Assembly (NCBI RefSeq): GCF_036634175.1
Contig: NZ_JAZIFX010000001.1
Coordinates: 1,984,001-2,048,000, forward strand
Direction of reading: 5' to 3'
DNA from: Streptomyces sp. P9-A2
Lineage (GTDB): Bacteria > Actinomycetota > Actinomycetes > Streptomycetales > Streptomycetaceae
DNA length: 64,000 nucleotides
The translations under genes were made by a program, and so were the position numbers. Positions 53,864-62,621 of this stretch are shown piece after piece (position 1 is the first letter of the stretch; the number at the start of each line of letters is the position of its first letter). The notes under the pieces were generated by a model. That model was given only the letters and a program-made list of their open reading frames with translations, searched no databases and was not told the origin of the DNA.

Positions 53864-55273
53864 ATGTTCCAGAACGCCGACGAGGCCAAGAAGTTCATCG
53901 CGGACGAGGACGTCAAATTCGTCGACGTCCGGTTCTGCGACCTCCCGGGCGTGATGCAGCACTTCACGGTGCCTGCTGAGGCGTTCGACCCCGATGAGGA
54001 ACTGGCCTTCGACGGATCCTCGATCCGCGGCTTCCAGGCCATCCACGAGTCCGACATGGCGCTGCGCGCGGACCTCACGACCTCCAGGGTCGACCCGTTC
54101 CGCCGTGACAAGACGCTGAACATCAACTTCTTCATCCACGACCCGATCACGGGCGAGCAGTACTCCCGCGACCCGCGCAACGTCGCCAAGAAGGCCGAGG
54201 CCTACCTCACCTCCACCGGCATCGCGGACACCGCCTTCTTCGGCCCCGAGGCCGAGTTCTACGTCTTCGACAGCGTGCGCTTCAACACCTCGGCGAACGA
54301 GTCCTTCTACCACATCGACTCCGAGGCGGGCGCCTGGAACACCGGTGCGGTGGAGGACAACCGCGGTTACAAGGTCCGCTACAAGGGCGGCTACTTCCCG
54401 GTCCCGCCGGTCGACCACTTCGCCGACCTGCGCGCCGAGATCTCCCTGGAGCTGGACCGGTCCGGCCTGAAGGTCGAGCGCCAGCACCACGAGGTGGGCA
54501 CGGCCGGCCAGGCCGAGATCAACTACAAGTTCAACACCCTGCTCGCGGCCGCCGACGACCTGCAGCTCTTCAAGTACATCGTGAAGAACGTCGCCTGGCG
54601 CAACGGCAAGACCGCGACCTTCATGCCGAAGCCGATCTTCGGCGACAACGGCTCGGGCATGCACGTCCACCAGTCGCTGTGGACGGGCGGCACCCCGCTG
54701 TTCTACGACGAGCAGGGCTACGCCGGCCTGTCGGACATGGCCCGCTACTACATCGGCGGCATCCTCCGGCACGCCCCGTCGCTGCTGGCCTTCACCAACC
54801 CGACGGTGAACTCGTACCACCGCCTGGTGCCGGGCTTCGAGGCCCCGGTGAACCTGGTGTACTCGCAGCGCAACCGTTCCGCCGCGATGCGCATCCCGAT
54901 CACCGGCTCGAACCCGAAGGCCAAGCGCGTCGAGTTCCGCGCCCCGGACGCCTCCGGCAACCCGTACCTGGCGTTCTCGGCGCTGCTGCTCGCCGGCCTG
55001 GACGGCATCAAGAACAAGATCGAGCCGGCCGAGCCGATCGACAAGGACCTCTACGAGCTGGCCCCCGAGGAGCACGCCAACGTGGCGCAGGTCCCGACCT
55101 CGCTCGGCGCCGTCCTCGACCGCCTCGAGGCCGACCACGAGTTCCTCCTCCAGGGCGACGTCTTCACGCCGGACCTGATCGAGACGTGGATCGACCTCAA
55201 GCGCACCACCGAGATCGCCCCGCTGGCCCTGCGCCCGCACCCGCACGAGTTCGAGCTGTACTTCGACGTGTAG
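53864..55273 (+). CDS. glnA: Glutamine synthetase type I
   Basis: 469 residues. Makes glutamine from glutamate, ammonia and ATP; the main ammonium-assimilating enzyme. Motifs are FDGSSIRGF near the start, the metal-binding [12 protein letters not shown] and [15 protein letters not shown], the ATP-binding [16 protein letters not shown], and the adenylylation site Tyr397 in DLYELAPEE, so activity is probably controlled by GlnE. AGGAGGAG precedes the ATG. Expression control by GlnR is indicated by the upstream operator. Orthologous to SCO2198. Confidence 0.97.
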   Translation: MFQNADEAKKFIADEDVKFVDVRFCDLPGVMQHFTVPAEAFDPDEELAFDGSSIRGFQAIHESDMALRADLTTSRVDPFRRDKTLNINFFIHDPITGEQYSRDPRNVAKKAEAYLTSTGIADTAFFGPEAEFYVFDSVRFNTSANESFYHIDSEAGAWNTGAVEDNRGYKVRYKGGYFPVPPVDHFADLRAEISLELDRSGLKVERQHHEVGTAGQAEINYKFNTLLAAADDLQLFKYIVKNVAWRNGKTATFMPKPIFGDNGSGMHVHQSLWTGGTPLFYDEQGYAGLSDMARYYIGGILRHAPSLLAFTNPTVNSYHRLVPGFEAPVNLVYSQRNRSAAMRIPITGSNPKAKRVEFRAPDASGNPYLAFSALLLAGLDGIKNKIEPAEPIDKDLYELAPEEHANVAQVPTSLGAVLDRLEADHEFLLQGDVFTPDLIETWIDLKRTTEIAPLALRPHPHEFELYFDV

Positions 55274-55410
55274 GAGGCAGGCCGGGTGTGCCCTGGGCTT
55301 GAAGCCCTGGCAACAGGCTGTGACCTGCGAAAGTCCGTCACCGCTTGTCTTCCGCCCCCTGGGCGCCGAGTGCGCACCGTCCCCTGACGTGATGCCAGAT
55401 ATCAGAACGC

Positions 55411-55453
55411 GGCGAGGGCCGCTCCCCCATGGTCGGGGGGAGCGGCCCTCGCC
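55411..55453. terminator. Strong hairpin downstream of glnA
   Basis: 18-bp perfect stem (55411-55428 with 55436-55453) and seven-base loop, 138 bases after the glnA stop. Confidence 0.75.
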
Positions 55454-56042
55454 AGTCCTGACGGTCAGGCAGGACGGTGCTACCGGCGCGGTACCGTGCG
55501 ATTCTGGGGCCGACCCCGCCAACCCGCCCCTGACCGGCTGATCGGTACCTCCCGCGCAGTGCGGTGGTGCTTCGGGAAGGGGGACGAACGCGATCTCTTG
55601 CACTGAGCCGCATCGTCCTCGTTGACGTCCACGTTCGGCGGGGAGAACCCTACGCCGCGGTGAGCGTCGGGCACGAGCTGCTCGGTACGAGCCCAACGCT
55701 GGGGTCGGTCCGTGTCGTGCACCGACTTGACGATCTGCGTCGTCTGCTGGAGTCCCATCAGCAGGCCGCCCATGCCTTGATGGTGTCCCACCAAGTGGTG
55801 TAGGCGATCAAGGCGCGAATCCGCAGGTCACCGTCAACGTCAGGGCTTTCCGGGCGTGAGATCGAGTGACGGTATGTCAGCCTGGGATTGATGGGTGCCC
55901 GATGCGGTGGATCTCTGCCGCCCTACGCCCGAGGTCAGGCTCACGGGCTCCGCGGCGGTGGTGATCCGGGATGCGACTGGCATGACGGTCCGTCAATAAG
56001 CTGACCGTCACCGATCGGTAGACCCTGGACGCGACCTGCAGC

Positions 56043-56156
56043 TTTCCACGTTGATCCCCTACACCACTCGGCGGGACACGATCCTGGCGGCGCGGGACCA
56101 GCGCTTGGAACTGCTCCCACAGAGGGTCGGTGATGGTTGAAGGCAGGACGGGCACG
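56043..56156 (-). pseudogene. Fragment of an IS5-type transposase N-terminus
   Basis: Reading VLPSTITDPLWEQFQALVPR and then RQDRVPP resembles the N-terminal opening of IS5-family transposases common in Streptomyces (pattern LPS-L-EPLW-QF-ALLP-R). Downstream of this the frame loses similarity, with no DDE region, so only a relic remains. No terminal inverted repeats were identified. Confidence 0.5.
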
Positions 56157-56573
56157 TGCCCTTCTGCTTGGCCATGGTGATCGTGGGCCTGTTGTCCAGG
56201 GCTGCGCCCGGTGCCCCCGACCGCCCAGGCGCGGTGCACGCCGCACCAGTGCCGTGGCGGGTAAAGCCAGCCGATTGGCCTAGCACTTGCGGGATGGCCG
56301 GGAGCATATGAGTGTTGTTAGTGGAACATCCGCTGCAGGGGAGTCGGCTGAGCGCCCAAAAAGCCTCGGGAGTGCGGAGCACGGAGCACAAGCCAGCCGC
56401 AGACCCCAAAGCCAGCAGCGTGACGTCAGGCGCCGCCCTCTATGGCAGGCGCACTCCAATCCCCCCAGACGGCACCTTGCACGCAATCGTGCCCACGCCT
56501 TGGCCTGCGTTTATCGCCTCGGCACGGTCGTCGGATCCGCCCCGAAGCACATCAACGCTCGATGGAGGCTGAA

Positions 56574-56981
56574 ATGTCTACTCGCACAAAGACCACTCTC
56601 GGAGCCATGGCCACCCTGGCCTCGCTCGCAGTCGCCGCGCCCATGGCGATCGGCACCACGGCGCACGCAGACGTCAACAGCGGGACCGTCAATGTCGTCG
56701 GAACCGTGAGTTGCCTCGGGCTTGGCGACAACTCGAGCCCGACCGGGGTGTCGATCACCACCACGGACGGGGTCACCCGTAATACCGCCCTCCGGACCGA
56801 GGACACAGACACGCTGTACAGCGTGACCTTCCCCAACATCCCGAAGACCGGGGGGACTAGGGCGATGGCAACGGTCACCTGCAAGGCCCCCAACGGTAAC
56901 GAGACGCCCTTCTCGAAGGAGATCAAGATAGACCGACCGGCACTCGCCAACCAGTTCAACCTGACCAGGGACCTCGGCTGA
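56574..56981 (+). CDS. Small secreted protein of unknown function
   Basis: 135 residues. Signal peptide of about 32 residues (MSTRTKTTLGAMATLASL core) with a likely cut after AHA. The mature part is Thr/Asn/Ser-rich with two Cys (VSCLGLGDN and VTCKAPNG) about 60 residues apart that may form one disulfide, suggesting a small beta-rich domain. The ATG at 56574 is placed by GGAG; ATG 56562 is in frame but lacks a ribosome binding site. A clear terminator follows. Base composition is lower in G+C than the neighbours, in line with an accessory origin. Confidence 0.75.
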   Translation: MSTRTKTTLGAMATLASLAVAAPMAIGTTAHADVNSGTVNVVGTVSCLGLGDNSSPTGVSITTTDGVTRNTALRTEDTDTLYSVTFPNIPKTGGTRAMATVTCKAPNGNETPFSKEIKIDRPALANQFNLTRDLG

Positions 56982-56991
56982 GCTTGTCCTT

Positions 56992-57023
56992 GAACCCCGA
57001 CGAGATCGTTTCTCGTCGGGGTT
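56992..57023. terminator. Terminator hairpin after the secreted protein gene
   Basis: 14-bp perfect stem (56992-57005 with 57010-57023), 11 bases after the stop. Confidence 0.8.
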
Positions 57024-57054
57024 CATCGTGCCCGGACGGCAGGCGCGGCAGCGA

Positions 57055-57447
57055 TCAGAGGGTGTTCTCGAACAGCAGCAGGTCGGGGGGCCGGCGGGGT
57101 TGTTCTTGATCACACCGCTGGTCGCGTCGCTGGTGATCCATCTGTTGCCGGTGGAGGAGGCGCCGCCGTTCGCACCCTTGTGGAGCACGCCGACACCCGC
57201 GACCGTGCGGGCTGGCCATGGAGGTGCCGCTGACGGCGTTGGTGTCGCCGAGGACCCAGGCGGAGGCGATGCCCACGCCTGATGCGTAAGGCTCCACGCA
57301 CGAGCCGTGGTTGGGGAAGGAGGCAGCGTTGTCGTTCTTGTCGGAGGCTGCGACCGTGGTCACACCGGAGGCGCCGGCCGGCGACGTGTCACAGGCGACT
57401 TCGCCGTCGTTCCCGGCCGCAACGGCGAGGAAGATACGGTGTTCATC
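57055..57447 (-). pseudogene. Truncated, frameshifted S8 subtilisin-like protease
   Basis: On the minus strand AVAAGNDG and TVAASDKNDNAASFPNHG lead to VSGTSMASPH, the active-site Ser region of subtilases. After that the frame shifts (a VLHKGANGG...NRWITSDAT piece lies in another frame) and the end DLLLFENTL lies back in the first. The Asp and His parts of the triad are missing. The gene is a 3' relic of a secreted protease. Confidence 0.7.
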
Positions 57448-57523
57448 TCAACTTCGCGAGAGGACCAGGTGACCTGACGGACGGCTGGCACACGGTGCAG
57501 CGCGTCCGTCATCGATCAGCACG

Positions 57524-57859
57524 TCACGTCCTCCGAGGAGGCGTCGCCTCCGTCGGCATCGCCTCGGTCCACATCGGTTCCGTCACGACGGCGGTCGGGG
57601 CGGTGAGCCGTTCGGCGGCGTACCGGAGTTCGTCCTCGCGCCGCGGATCGTACGGCTCCTGCGACGACCTGGCCACCCGGCCGCGGTCGGCGTAGGAGCC
57701 TGTAGGCGCCCCGGTCGCGCCGAGAGCGACGTCCGCGAGGCGGCGCCCGGCGGTGCTGCGGCCGATCCCTCGGCTCACGCCCGTCATCACGATGGGGTGC
57801 TGCGTGGAAGGCTCCTTCTGAGGCAGGCCCGACGACGCCTGACCGCCCCACGAGACCAT
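57524..57859 (-). pseudogene. Internally deleted short-chain dehydrogenase
   Basis: The 111-residue frame has an SDR start (VMTGVSRGIGRSTA, the TGxxxGIG cofactor motif) joined directly to what looks like an SDR C-terminus (LADVALGATGAPTGSYADRG and on). The catalytic Ser-Tyr-Lys part, about 150 residues, is missing. It is therefore probably a gene with a large in-frame deletion rather than a functional enzyme. Confidence 0.5.
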
Positions 57860-57968
57860 CTGCCCGGGTCAGGAGCTAGGCGCCCACGTGTGTCCGGAAC
57901 CCGCTTTCCCCGGTGAGCCCCGCGAGGGATGATTGAACTGACACTGTTGTTCGAGAGAGGTCACGGGG

Positions 57969-58229
57969 ATGTCCGAGAGGAACGACGAGGAGCGCGAGTT
58001 CGACATCAAGTGGGCGGACACGGCCGAGCACAAGGAGCCGTCGGCCCGCGCCCGTATGCTCGCCGCACGCTGGAAGGACAACCCTCCCGGCCCGGTCCCG
58101 TTCCGCGGCGAGCCGGAGCGCAGGGCGTCCCGCCGCTCGTCGTCGTCCTGGGTCTCCACCGCCGTGGTCCTCGGCTGCGTCGCCGCAGTGATCGTCTTCC
58201 TCGGCTACATCAACTTCCGGCCGTACTGA
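57969..58229 (+). CDS. Small single-pass membrane protein
   Basis: 86 residues. A charged cytoplasmic part (MSERNDEEREFDIKWADTAE) ending in Arg/Ser (ERRASRRSSSS) is followed by one C-terminal membrane helix (about 61-80, WVSTAVVLGCVAAVIVFLGY) and a short tail. Similar tail-anchored small proteins are found near glnA in other streptomycetes; function unknown. The ATG at 57969 is the only sensible start. Confidence 0.8.
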   Translation: MSERNDEEREFDIKWADTAEHKEPSARARMLAARWKDNPPGPVPFRGEPERRASRRSSSSWVSTAVVLGCVAAVIVFLGYINFRPY

Positions 58230-58289
58230 TCGCAGAGCGGCCGGGCACCCCCGGGGATCGGGGGCACCCGGCGCCGGTCAGGGCCCGGC

Positions 58290-58598
58290 TCAGCGGTTGT
58301 AGCGCATGAAGGCCCGGACCATGTGGCAGGTCGTGTCCGACGGCGTGTGGATGCCGATCAGGTTCGCCACGCCGCGTATCGTCTCGTTGCGGGCCTGGTC
58401 GGGGAGGTAGACGCCGGAGTCGAGCAGGGCGATGGCGAGCCGCATCGCCTTGAGGCGGCGGTTGTGCGTCACGTACCAATCCCGCGGGCGGCCCGGCGGC
58501 AGCGGCCGCTTCGTCACGGGCGCGCAGGGCATTTCGAGCTGGACGGCACGCTTCGCTGTGGACTGGATGGGCATCGGCTTGAGTGCGGCAACGGGCAC
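58290..58598 (-). CDS. Conserved hypothetical protein
   Basis: 102-residue basic protein. Notable segments are RPRDWYVTHNRRLKAMRLAI and LLDSGVYLPDQARNETIRGVAN, which look like conserved amphipathic helices. No family is recognised. GTG at 58598 is fixed by AGGAGG eight bases upstream; longer readings in this frame lack similarity and run under another gene. Function unknown. Confidence 0.75.
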   Translation of the reverse strand: MPVAALKPMPIQSTAKRAVQLEMPCAPVTKRPLPPGRPRDWYVTHNRRLKAMRLAIALLDSGVYLPDQARNETIRGVANLIGIHTPSDTTCHMVRAFMRYNR

Positions 58599-58830
58599 AG
58601 GGATCCTCCTGTCGCGGTCAGGGTGTCCACCGGGATCCACGCCGGCCCCGGCAACACCCTCGAACACTGCTCCTAGTTTACTGCCCGGCACTGACATTCG
58701 GGGAACCCGAAGCAGCCATCGAATGCCCAGGTGAGGCCGCAAATTGTGGCCGCGGAACACCCGGTCCGCAGGGGGCGTGTGAGGCCGGAGAGAAATCGAA
58801 CAGAGCCGGACCGGGCGTACGGTGGGCGGC

Positions 58831-59190
58831 ATGGAGATCTGGATCAATCCGGCCTGTTCCAAGTGCCGGAGCGCCATCAGCCTGCTGGACGCCGAGGGTG
58901 CCGGCTACACCGTCCGCCGTTACCTGGAGGACGTGCCGAGCCCGGACGAGATCCGGGAGGTGCTGGAGCGGCTCGGGCTGGAGCCCTGGGACATCACCCG
59001 CACCCAGGAAGCCGCCGCCGAGGAGCTCGGGCTCAAGGAGTGGCCGCGGGACGACGGATCGCGCGAGCGCTGGATCACGGCGCTCTCCGAGCATCCCCAG
59101 TTGATCCAGCGCCCGATCATCACCGCCGAGGACGGCACGGCGGTCGTGGCCCGCACCGACGAGGCGGTACGGGACGCCCTGTCCCGCTGA
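58831..59190 (+). CDS. ArsC/Spx-family thioredoxin-fold protein
   Basis: 119 residues starting MEIWINPACSKCRSAISLL. Cys9 and Cys12 form a CxxC, the remainder follows the ArsC thioredoxin-like fold, and LIQRPIITAEDGTAVVART is the family substrate-loop region with the conserved RPI. It could be a glutaredoxin-dependent arsenate-reductase-like enzyme, but there are no other ars genes here, so another reductase role is equally likely. TACGGT (58818-58823) is seven bases before the ATG, a leaderless arrangement. Confidence 0.88.
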   Translation: MEIWINPACSKCRSAISLLDAEGAGYTVRRYLEDVPSPDEIREVLERLGLEPWDITRTQEAAAEELGLKEWPRDDGSRERWITALSEHPQLIQRPIITAEDGTAVVARTDEAVRDALSR

Positions 59191-59306
59191 AGACCAACTC
59201 CCTTGTGACACAGGCCACTTCGGAGAGTTGGCCGGGGCGCTGAGCAACTCCGTTCGGGATCTCGTACATAGCGGCGTACGCTCCCCTACCGTTTCAGGAG
59301 GCGCGC

Positions 59307-60026
59307 ATGTCGCGCAGGAGAACGCTCGGCCCCAAGAAGAAGATCGCGCTGCTGGTGAGCGCGGTGACGGTGGCCGGTGGCGGTGCCTTCGTCATGGCGA
59401 GCACGTCGAACGCCTCCCAGGCGCCCACCACCAAGTCGGCGGCCGACTCGACCGTCTGTCAGGGCCTCGCCACCGCGCTCGGCAACAACCAGAAGTTCAT
59501 CGAGGGGCAACGGGCCGCTCCCGACGCGCTGTCCGAGGCGCGGATCGCCAACCGCGAAGCGGTCATCGCCGAGATCGAGCTCAAGCAGGAAGCCTCCGGG
59601 TGCACGGTTGGGGAGTCGGCTCAGGACTCCCAGCCCGCACAGCCCCAGCAGCCTGCGCAGCCCGAGCAGCCCGCCCCGGACGAGCAGGCCGGCGGGGACG
59701 AGCAGGCCGGCGGGGACGAGCAGGCGGGCGGGGACGACGCCGCGCAGAACCCGGGCGGCGGCGGCGCGGCGGCCTCCGGTGAGCAGGTGTGCAACGGCTC
59801 CACGATCACCCTCTCCGGCGAGGACGGCGCCCCGGCGGCGTCCAGCAACCAGTTCCCGGCCGGGACCAAGTTGAAGGTCACCAACCTGGACAACAACAAG
59901 TCCACGACCGTCGAGGTCACCGGCGTGTCCGGCAGCTGTGCCCTGCTCAACAACGCGGCCTTCGAGCAGGTCCGGGAGCCCGGCAAGTTCCTGATCCGCC
60001 GGGCGCTCATCGAGAAGGTGGGCTGA
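59307..60026 (+). CDS. Secreted protein with Gln/Gly-rich linker and a C-terminal beta domain
   Basis: 239 residues. A basic start and hydrophobic core (about 12-33) form a signal peptide. An N-terminal helical domain is bounded by Cys51 and Cys98 (VCQGLA to SGC). A Pro/Gln/Gly/Asp-rich linker (about 105-155) carries three GGDEQA repeats encoded by an 18-base tandem repeat (about 59690-59740). The C-terminal domain (about 159-239) has two Cys and a NQFPAGTKLKVTNLDNNKST strand pattern that resembles RlpA/expansin-like double-psi barrels. Its design matches the protein starting at 63419. Confidence 0.82.
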   Translation: MSRRRTLGPKKKIALLVSAVTVAGGGAFVMASTSNASQAPTTKSAADSTVCQGLATALGNNQKFIEGQRAAPDALSEARIANREAVIAEIELKQEASGCTVGESAQDSQPAQPQQPAQPEQPAPDEQAGGDEQAGGDEQAGGDDAAQNPGGGGAAASGEQVCNGSTITLSGEDGAPAASSNQFPAGTKLKVTNLDNNKSTTVEVTGVSGSCALLNNAAFEQVREPGKFLIRRALIEKVG

Positions 60027-60590
60027 GACCCGGGGGCAGGCCCGGAACCCGGAAGCACTCGTAAAAGCCCCCTGAGGCGCAGACCAAGTTCGGGGAGCGG
60101 GGCGTGCCGCAGCGCGCCTCCGCCCGGTCGCGCCCGGGGTGGGAGCCCTCCCCCGCTCGACCGCCGTCGAGAGCGGAGGAGGGCTCTCTGTCGTGTGCGG
60201 ACCGCCGTGCGGCGGCTGTCGCGTACGGCCCGTCGTACCGCCCGGTCGTGCCTGCCCGGTCGTACGGTCCAGTCGTGTACAGCCCTGTCGTGTACGGCCT
60301 CCTCACGTGATCCCGTCCCCTACGAGTCGCCCCCTGCACGCCGTGCTCACAGGGTGATCCGGGGACAACCGTCGCCGGTGACACGGGGTTCACACTCGGG
60401 CGATGGTCGGGAAATCGCCTGTTGGCAAGCTGCGTGCCGGCCGGCTCGATCTCTCCCCCGACACCCGCTGGTGAGGCGAGGGATGCCCGTCCACCGGGTG
60501 CCCCTCGCTTCGTCGGGTTTCGGACCGCCCCGGGCGTCCATGCCGTGAACGAGGCTCCTGCTGGGGCCCGGGGTCTGCTTCAATGGGGGC
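60027..60590. other. Intergenic region with hairpin and short repeats
   Basis: 564 bases. An imperfect 16-18 bp hairpin (60143-60186) may be the terminator of the secreted protein gene. After it, 60218-60300 holds about five CCGGTCGTACGG-type repeats of 15-17 bases. The rest shows no convincing gene; a 24-codon frame starting at 60400 is too short to support. Confidence 0.45.
60143..60186. terminator. Imperfect terminator hairpin
   Basis: GAGCCCTCCCCCGCTCGA pairs with TCGAGAGCGGAGGAGGGCTC with one mismatch and a two-base bulge, 116 bases after the stop of the secreted protein gene. Confidence 0.5.
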
Positions 60591-60825
60591 ATGGACGGTT
60601 TCCGGGAGCTCATCGCGACGGGTCGCCATGACCTCGAGCCCTTCTGGCCCTCCCGTCAGCACGACGACTTCGACCGGGAGTGTTGCCGCGCGACGACCGC
60701 GCCGGCCCTCTGACGCCGTACATCCCGGCCTTCCACCGGCGCGCACCGCGTACGTCCTCGACGAGCCCGGCCACGATCCCGCGGCCGTCGAGCCTCTCGA
60801 CGAACCCTTCGCGCGAAAGAGCTGA
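60591..60825 (+). pseudogene. Small gene apparently split by a frameshift
   Basis: An ATG at 60591 opens a 40-residue frame (MDGFRELIATGRHDLEPFWP start) ending at TGA 60711-60713. A second, protein-like frame continues right at that point (DAVHPGLPPARTAYVLDEPG to FARKS, stop at 60825). Joined, they give one small acidic protein of about 78 residues. Either the gene is disrupted, the base call is wrong, or recoding occurs. Function unknown. It lies just before the wHTH gene. Confidence 0.45.
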
Positions 60826-60831
60826 CTCCTC

Positions 60832-61521
60832 ATGGCGACCACTCGTCCTGTCTCCGCCGCGGCCGACGCGGCCACCACCGTCTCCGCGGCCCCCTCCGCC
60901 TCCCCCGCCCCGCTGGGCGCCCCTCTCAACACCTCACCCCACGCGTCCCGCACCGCGTCGGTGAACGGTCATCCGCGTCACCGGCTGCGGGCCGTCGCCC
61001 CGGACGAGGTGGTCACCGTCGCCGACCTGCTTCCGCCGGGGGCCACCTGGCTGCCCGCGCCGCAGCACAGCCTGCCCGCCCTGCCCGGACATCCGCCGAT
61101 GGTCGGCTACCTGGTGCTGGTCCCCGCCGACCAGCGGCCGCCGTTCCCGGTGGCGGTCCCGGGCCCCGGAACCGCCCAGCACCCCGGCACGGCTTCCGCG
61201 GCCGCACCCGCCGCCGACGCCGGCGCCGGCGCCACCGCCACCCAGCGGATCCGGGTCGACACCGTGCAGCGCACCACCGAGGTAGACGGTCGGCAACTCG
61301 ACCTCACCTACCTGGAGTTCGAGCTGCTCGCCCATCTCGTGGCCCATCCGAACCGGGTGCACAGCCGCGACCACCTGGTCGCCACGGTCTGGGGCTACGG
61401 CCATGTGGGCGACGGCCGCACCGTCGACGTCCACATCGCCCGGCTGCGCCGCAAACTGGGCGCGGAGCACCGGGGCACGATCCAGACCGTGCGCCGGGTC
61501 GGTTACAAGTACACCCCCTGA
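60832..61521 (+). CDS. Orphan winged-helix DNA-binding protein (OmpR-type output domain)
   Basis: 229 residues. The C-terminal about 95 residues are a Trans_reg_C winged helix (VDTVQRTTEVDGRQLDLTYL, then HPNRVHSRDHLVATVWGYGH and IQTVRRVGYKYTP). The N-terminal part lacks a phosphoacceptor receiver domain. It has a Pro/Ala-rich leader, a conserved-looking segment (APDEVVTVADLLPPGATWL, GYLVLVPADQ) and an Ala-rich linker. It therefore is not a classical two-component regulator; its signal is unknown. ATG 60832. Confidence 0.88.
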   Translation: MATTRPVSAAADAATTVSAAPSASPAPLGAPLNTSPHASRTASVNGHPRHRLRAVAPDEVVTVADLLPPGATWLPAPQHSLPALPGHPPMVGYLVLVPADQRPPFPVAVPGPGTAQHPGTASAAAPAADAGAGATATQRIRVDTVQRTTEVDGRQLDLTYLEFELLAHLVAHPNRVHSRDHLVATVWGYGHVGDGRTVDVHIARLRRKLGAEHRGTIQTVRRVGYKYTP

Positions 61522-61589
61522 GTCACCGTCGCTCTGCCCTCGGCAGATCCCTGTTCCCTCACGCCACCCGGTCCGGCAGAGTCCGACGT

Positions 61590-62621
61590 ATGAGGCTTCT
61601 GGTGCTGGGTGGTACGGAGTTCGCGGGACGGGCCGTCGTGGAGGCGGCCCTGGGGCGGGGCTGGGAGGTGACCGTCTTCCACCGGGGGCGGCACGCGGCC
61701 GTGCCGGGCGTGCGGTCGCTGCTGGGCGACCGCACCGCCGTCGACGGCCTGGCCGCCCTGGACGAGGCGGACGGCACGTGGGACGTCGTCGTCGACACCT
61801 GGTCGGCGGCCCCGCGGGCCGTCCGTGACACGGCGCGGCTGCTGCGGGACCGTGCCGGCCGGTACGTGTACGTGTCGAGCCGCTCGGTGTACGAGTGGCC
61901 CGCGCCCGCCGGAGCCACCGAGGAGGCCCCCCTGGTAGCGGGCGCCCGCGCGGACGCCGATCGCACCGACTACGCGCGGGACAAGCGGGGCGGCGAACTG
62001 GCCGCCGTGGACGCCTTCGGCGCCGACCGGTCGGTGCTGGTGCGGGCGGGGCTGATCCTCGGGCCGTACGAGAACGTCGGCCGGCTGCCCTGGTGGCTGA
62101 ACCGGATGGCCCGCGGCGGCCCGGTCCTCGCCCCGGGGCCGCGTGACCTGCCCCTCCAGTACGTCGACGTCCGCGACCTGGCCGAGTGGATCCTCGGGGC
62201 GGCCGAGCAGGGGATCGGCGGGCCGTACAACCTGACCGGCCCGCCGGGGCACGAGACGATGGGCACGCTGCTGGAGGCGTGCGCGGAGGTGACGGGGGGC
62301 ACGGCCGAGCTGCGGTGGACCGCACCGGAGACGATCCTGCGGGCGGGCATCGAACCGTGGACGCAGCTGCCGGTCTGGGTGCCGCCGGGCAGCGAGGCGC
62401 ACGACGCGATGCACGCCTCGGACGTCTCCCGGGCGCTCGCGACGGGGCTGCGCTGCCGTCCCGCCACCGAGACCGTGGCCGACACCTGGCGCTGGCTCCA
62501 GGACCTCGACGGGGCCGCGCCCCAACGCCAGGACCGGACGGCCAAGGGGCTCGACCCGGAGACGGAGGCGAAGGTGCTCGCGGAGATCGGGGAGAAGGGC
62601 GGAGGCGGGGAGAAGATGTAG
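61590..62621 (+). CDS. NAD-dependent epimerase/dehydratase family protein
   Basis: 343 residues, extended SDR. GGTEFAGRAV near the start is the Rossmann motif; VYVSSRSVYEW and YARDKRGGE supply the Ser and Tyr-x3-Lys of the catalytic site. YVDVRDLAEWILGAAEQG and GPYNLTGPPG are typical of the family. It resembles nucleotide-sugar or mRNA-binding-type reductases; substrate unknown. The C-terminal about 30 residues are charged and Gly-rich (KGGGGEKM). Confidence 0.9.
   Translation: MRLLVLGGTEFAGRAVVEAALGRGWEVTVFHRGRHAAVPGVRSLLGDRTAVDGLAALDEADGTWDVVVDTWSAAPRAVRDTARLLRDRAGRYVYVSSRSVYEWPAPAGATEEAPLVAGARADADRTDYARDKRGGELAAVDAFGADRSVLVRAGLILGPYENVGRLPWWLNRMARGGPVLAPGPRDLPLQYVDVRDLAEWILGAAEQGIGGPYNLTGPPGHETMGTLLEACAEVTGGTAELRWTAPETILRAGIEPWTQLPVWVPPGSEAHDAMHASDVSRALATGLRCRPATETVADTWRWLQDLDGAAPQRQDRTAKGLDPETEAKVLAEIGEKGGGGEKM

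Larger units (their letters stand above)
55274..56573. other. Accessory gene-poor region after glnA
   Basis: 1.3 kb with no intact gene I can support. It has visibly lower G+C and weaker codon bias than the rest. It contains a strong terminator (55411-55453) and a transposase remnant (56043-56156, minus). Two short overlapping open frames occur (55564-55803 plus, 55480-55794 minus) whose products match nothing I recognise. Confidence 0.5.

Noticed and set aside
55564..55803. 79-residue plus-strand frame after glnA
   Set aside because: No ribosome binding site of note, no recognised similarity, an overlapping minus-strand frame is equally long, and it lies in a decayed region.
60400..60474. 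24-codon frame that could be a leader peptide
   Set aside because: It has no ribosome binding site, no regulatory codon run and no downstream gene within attenuation distance.
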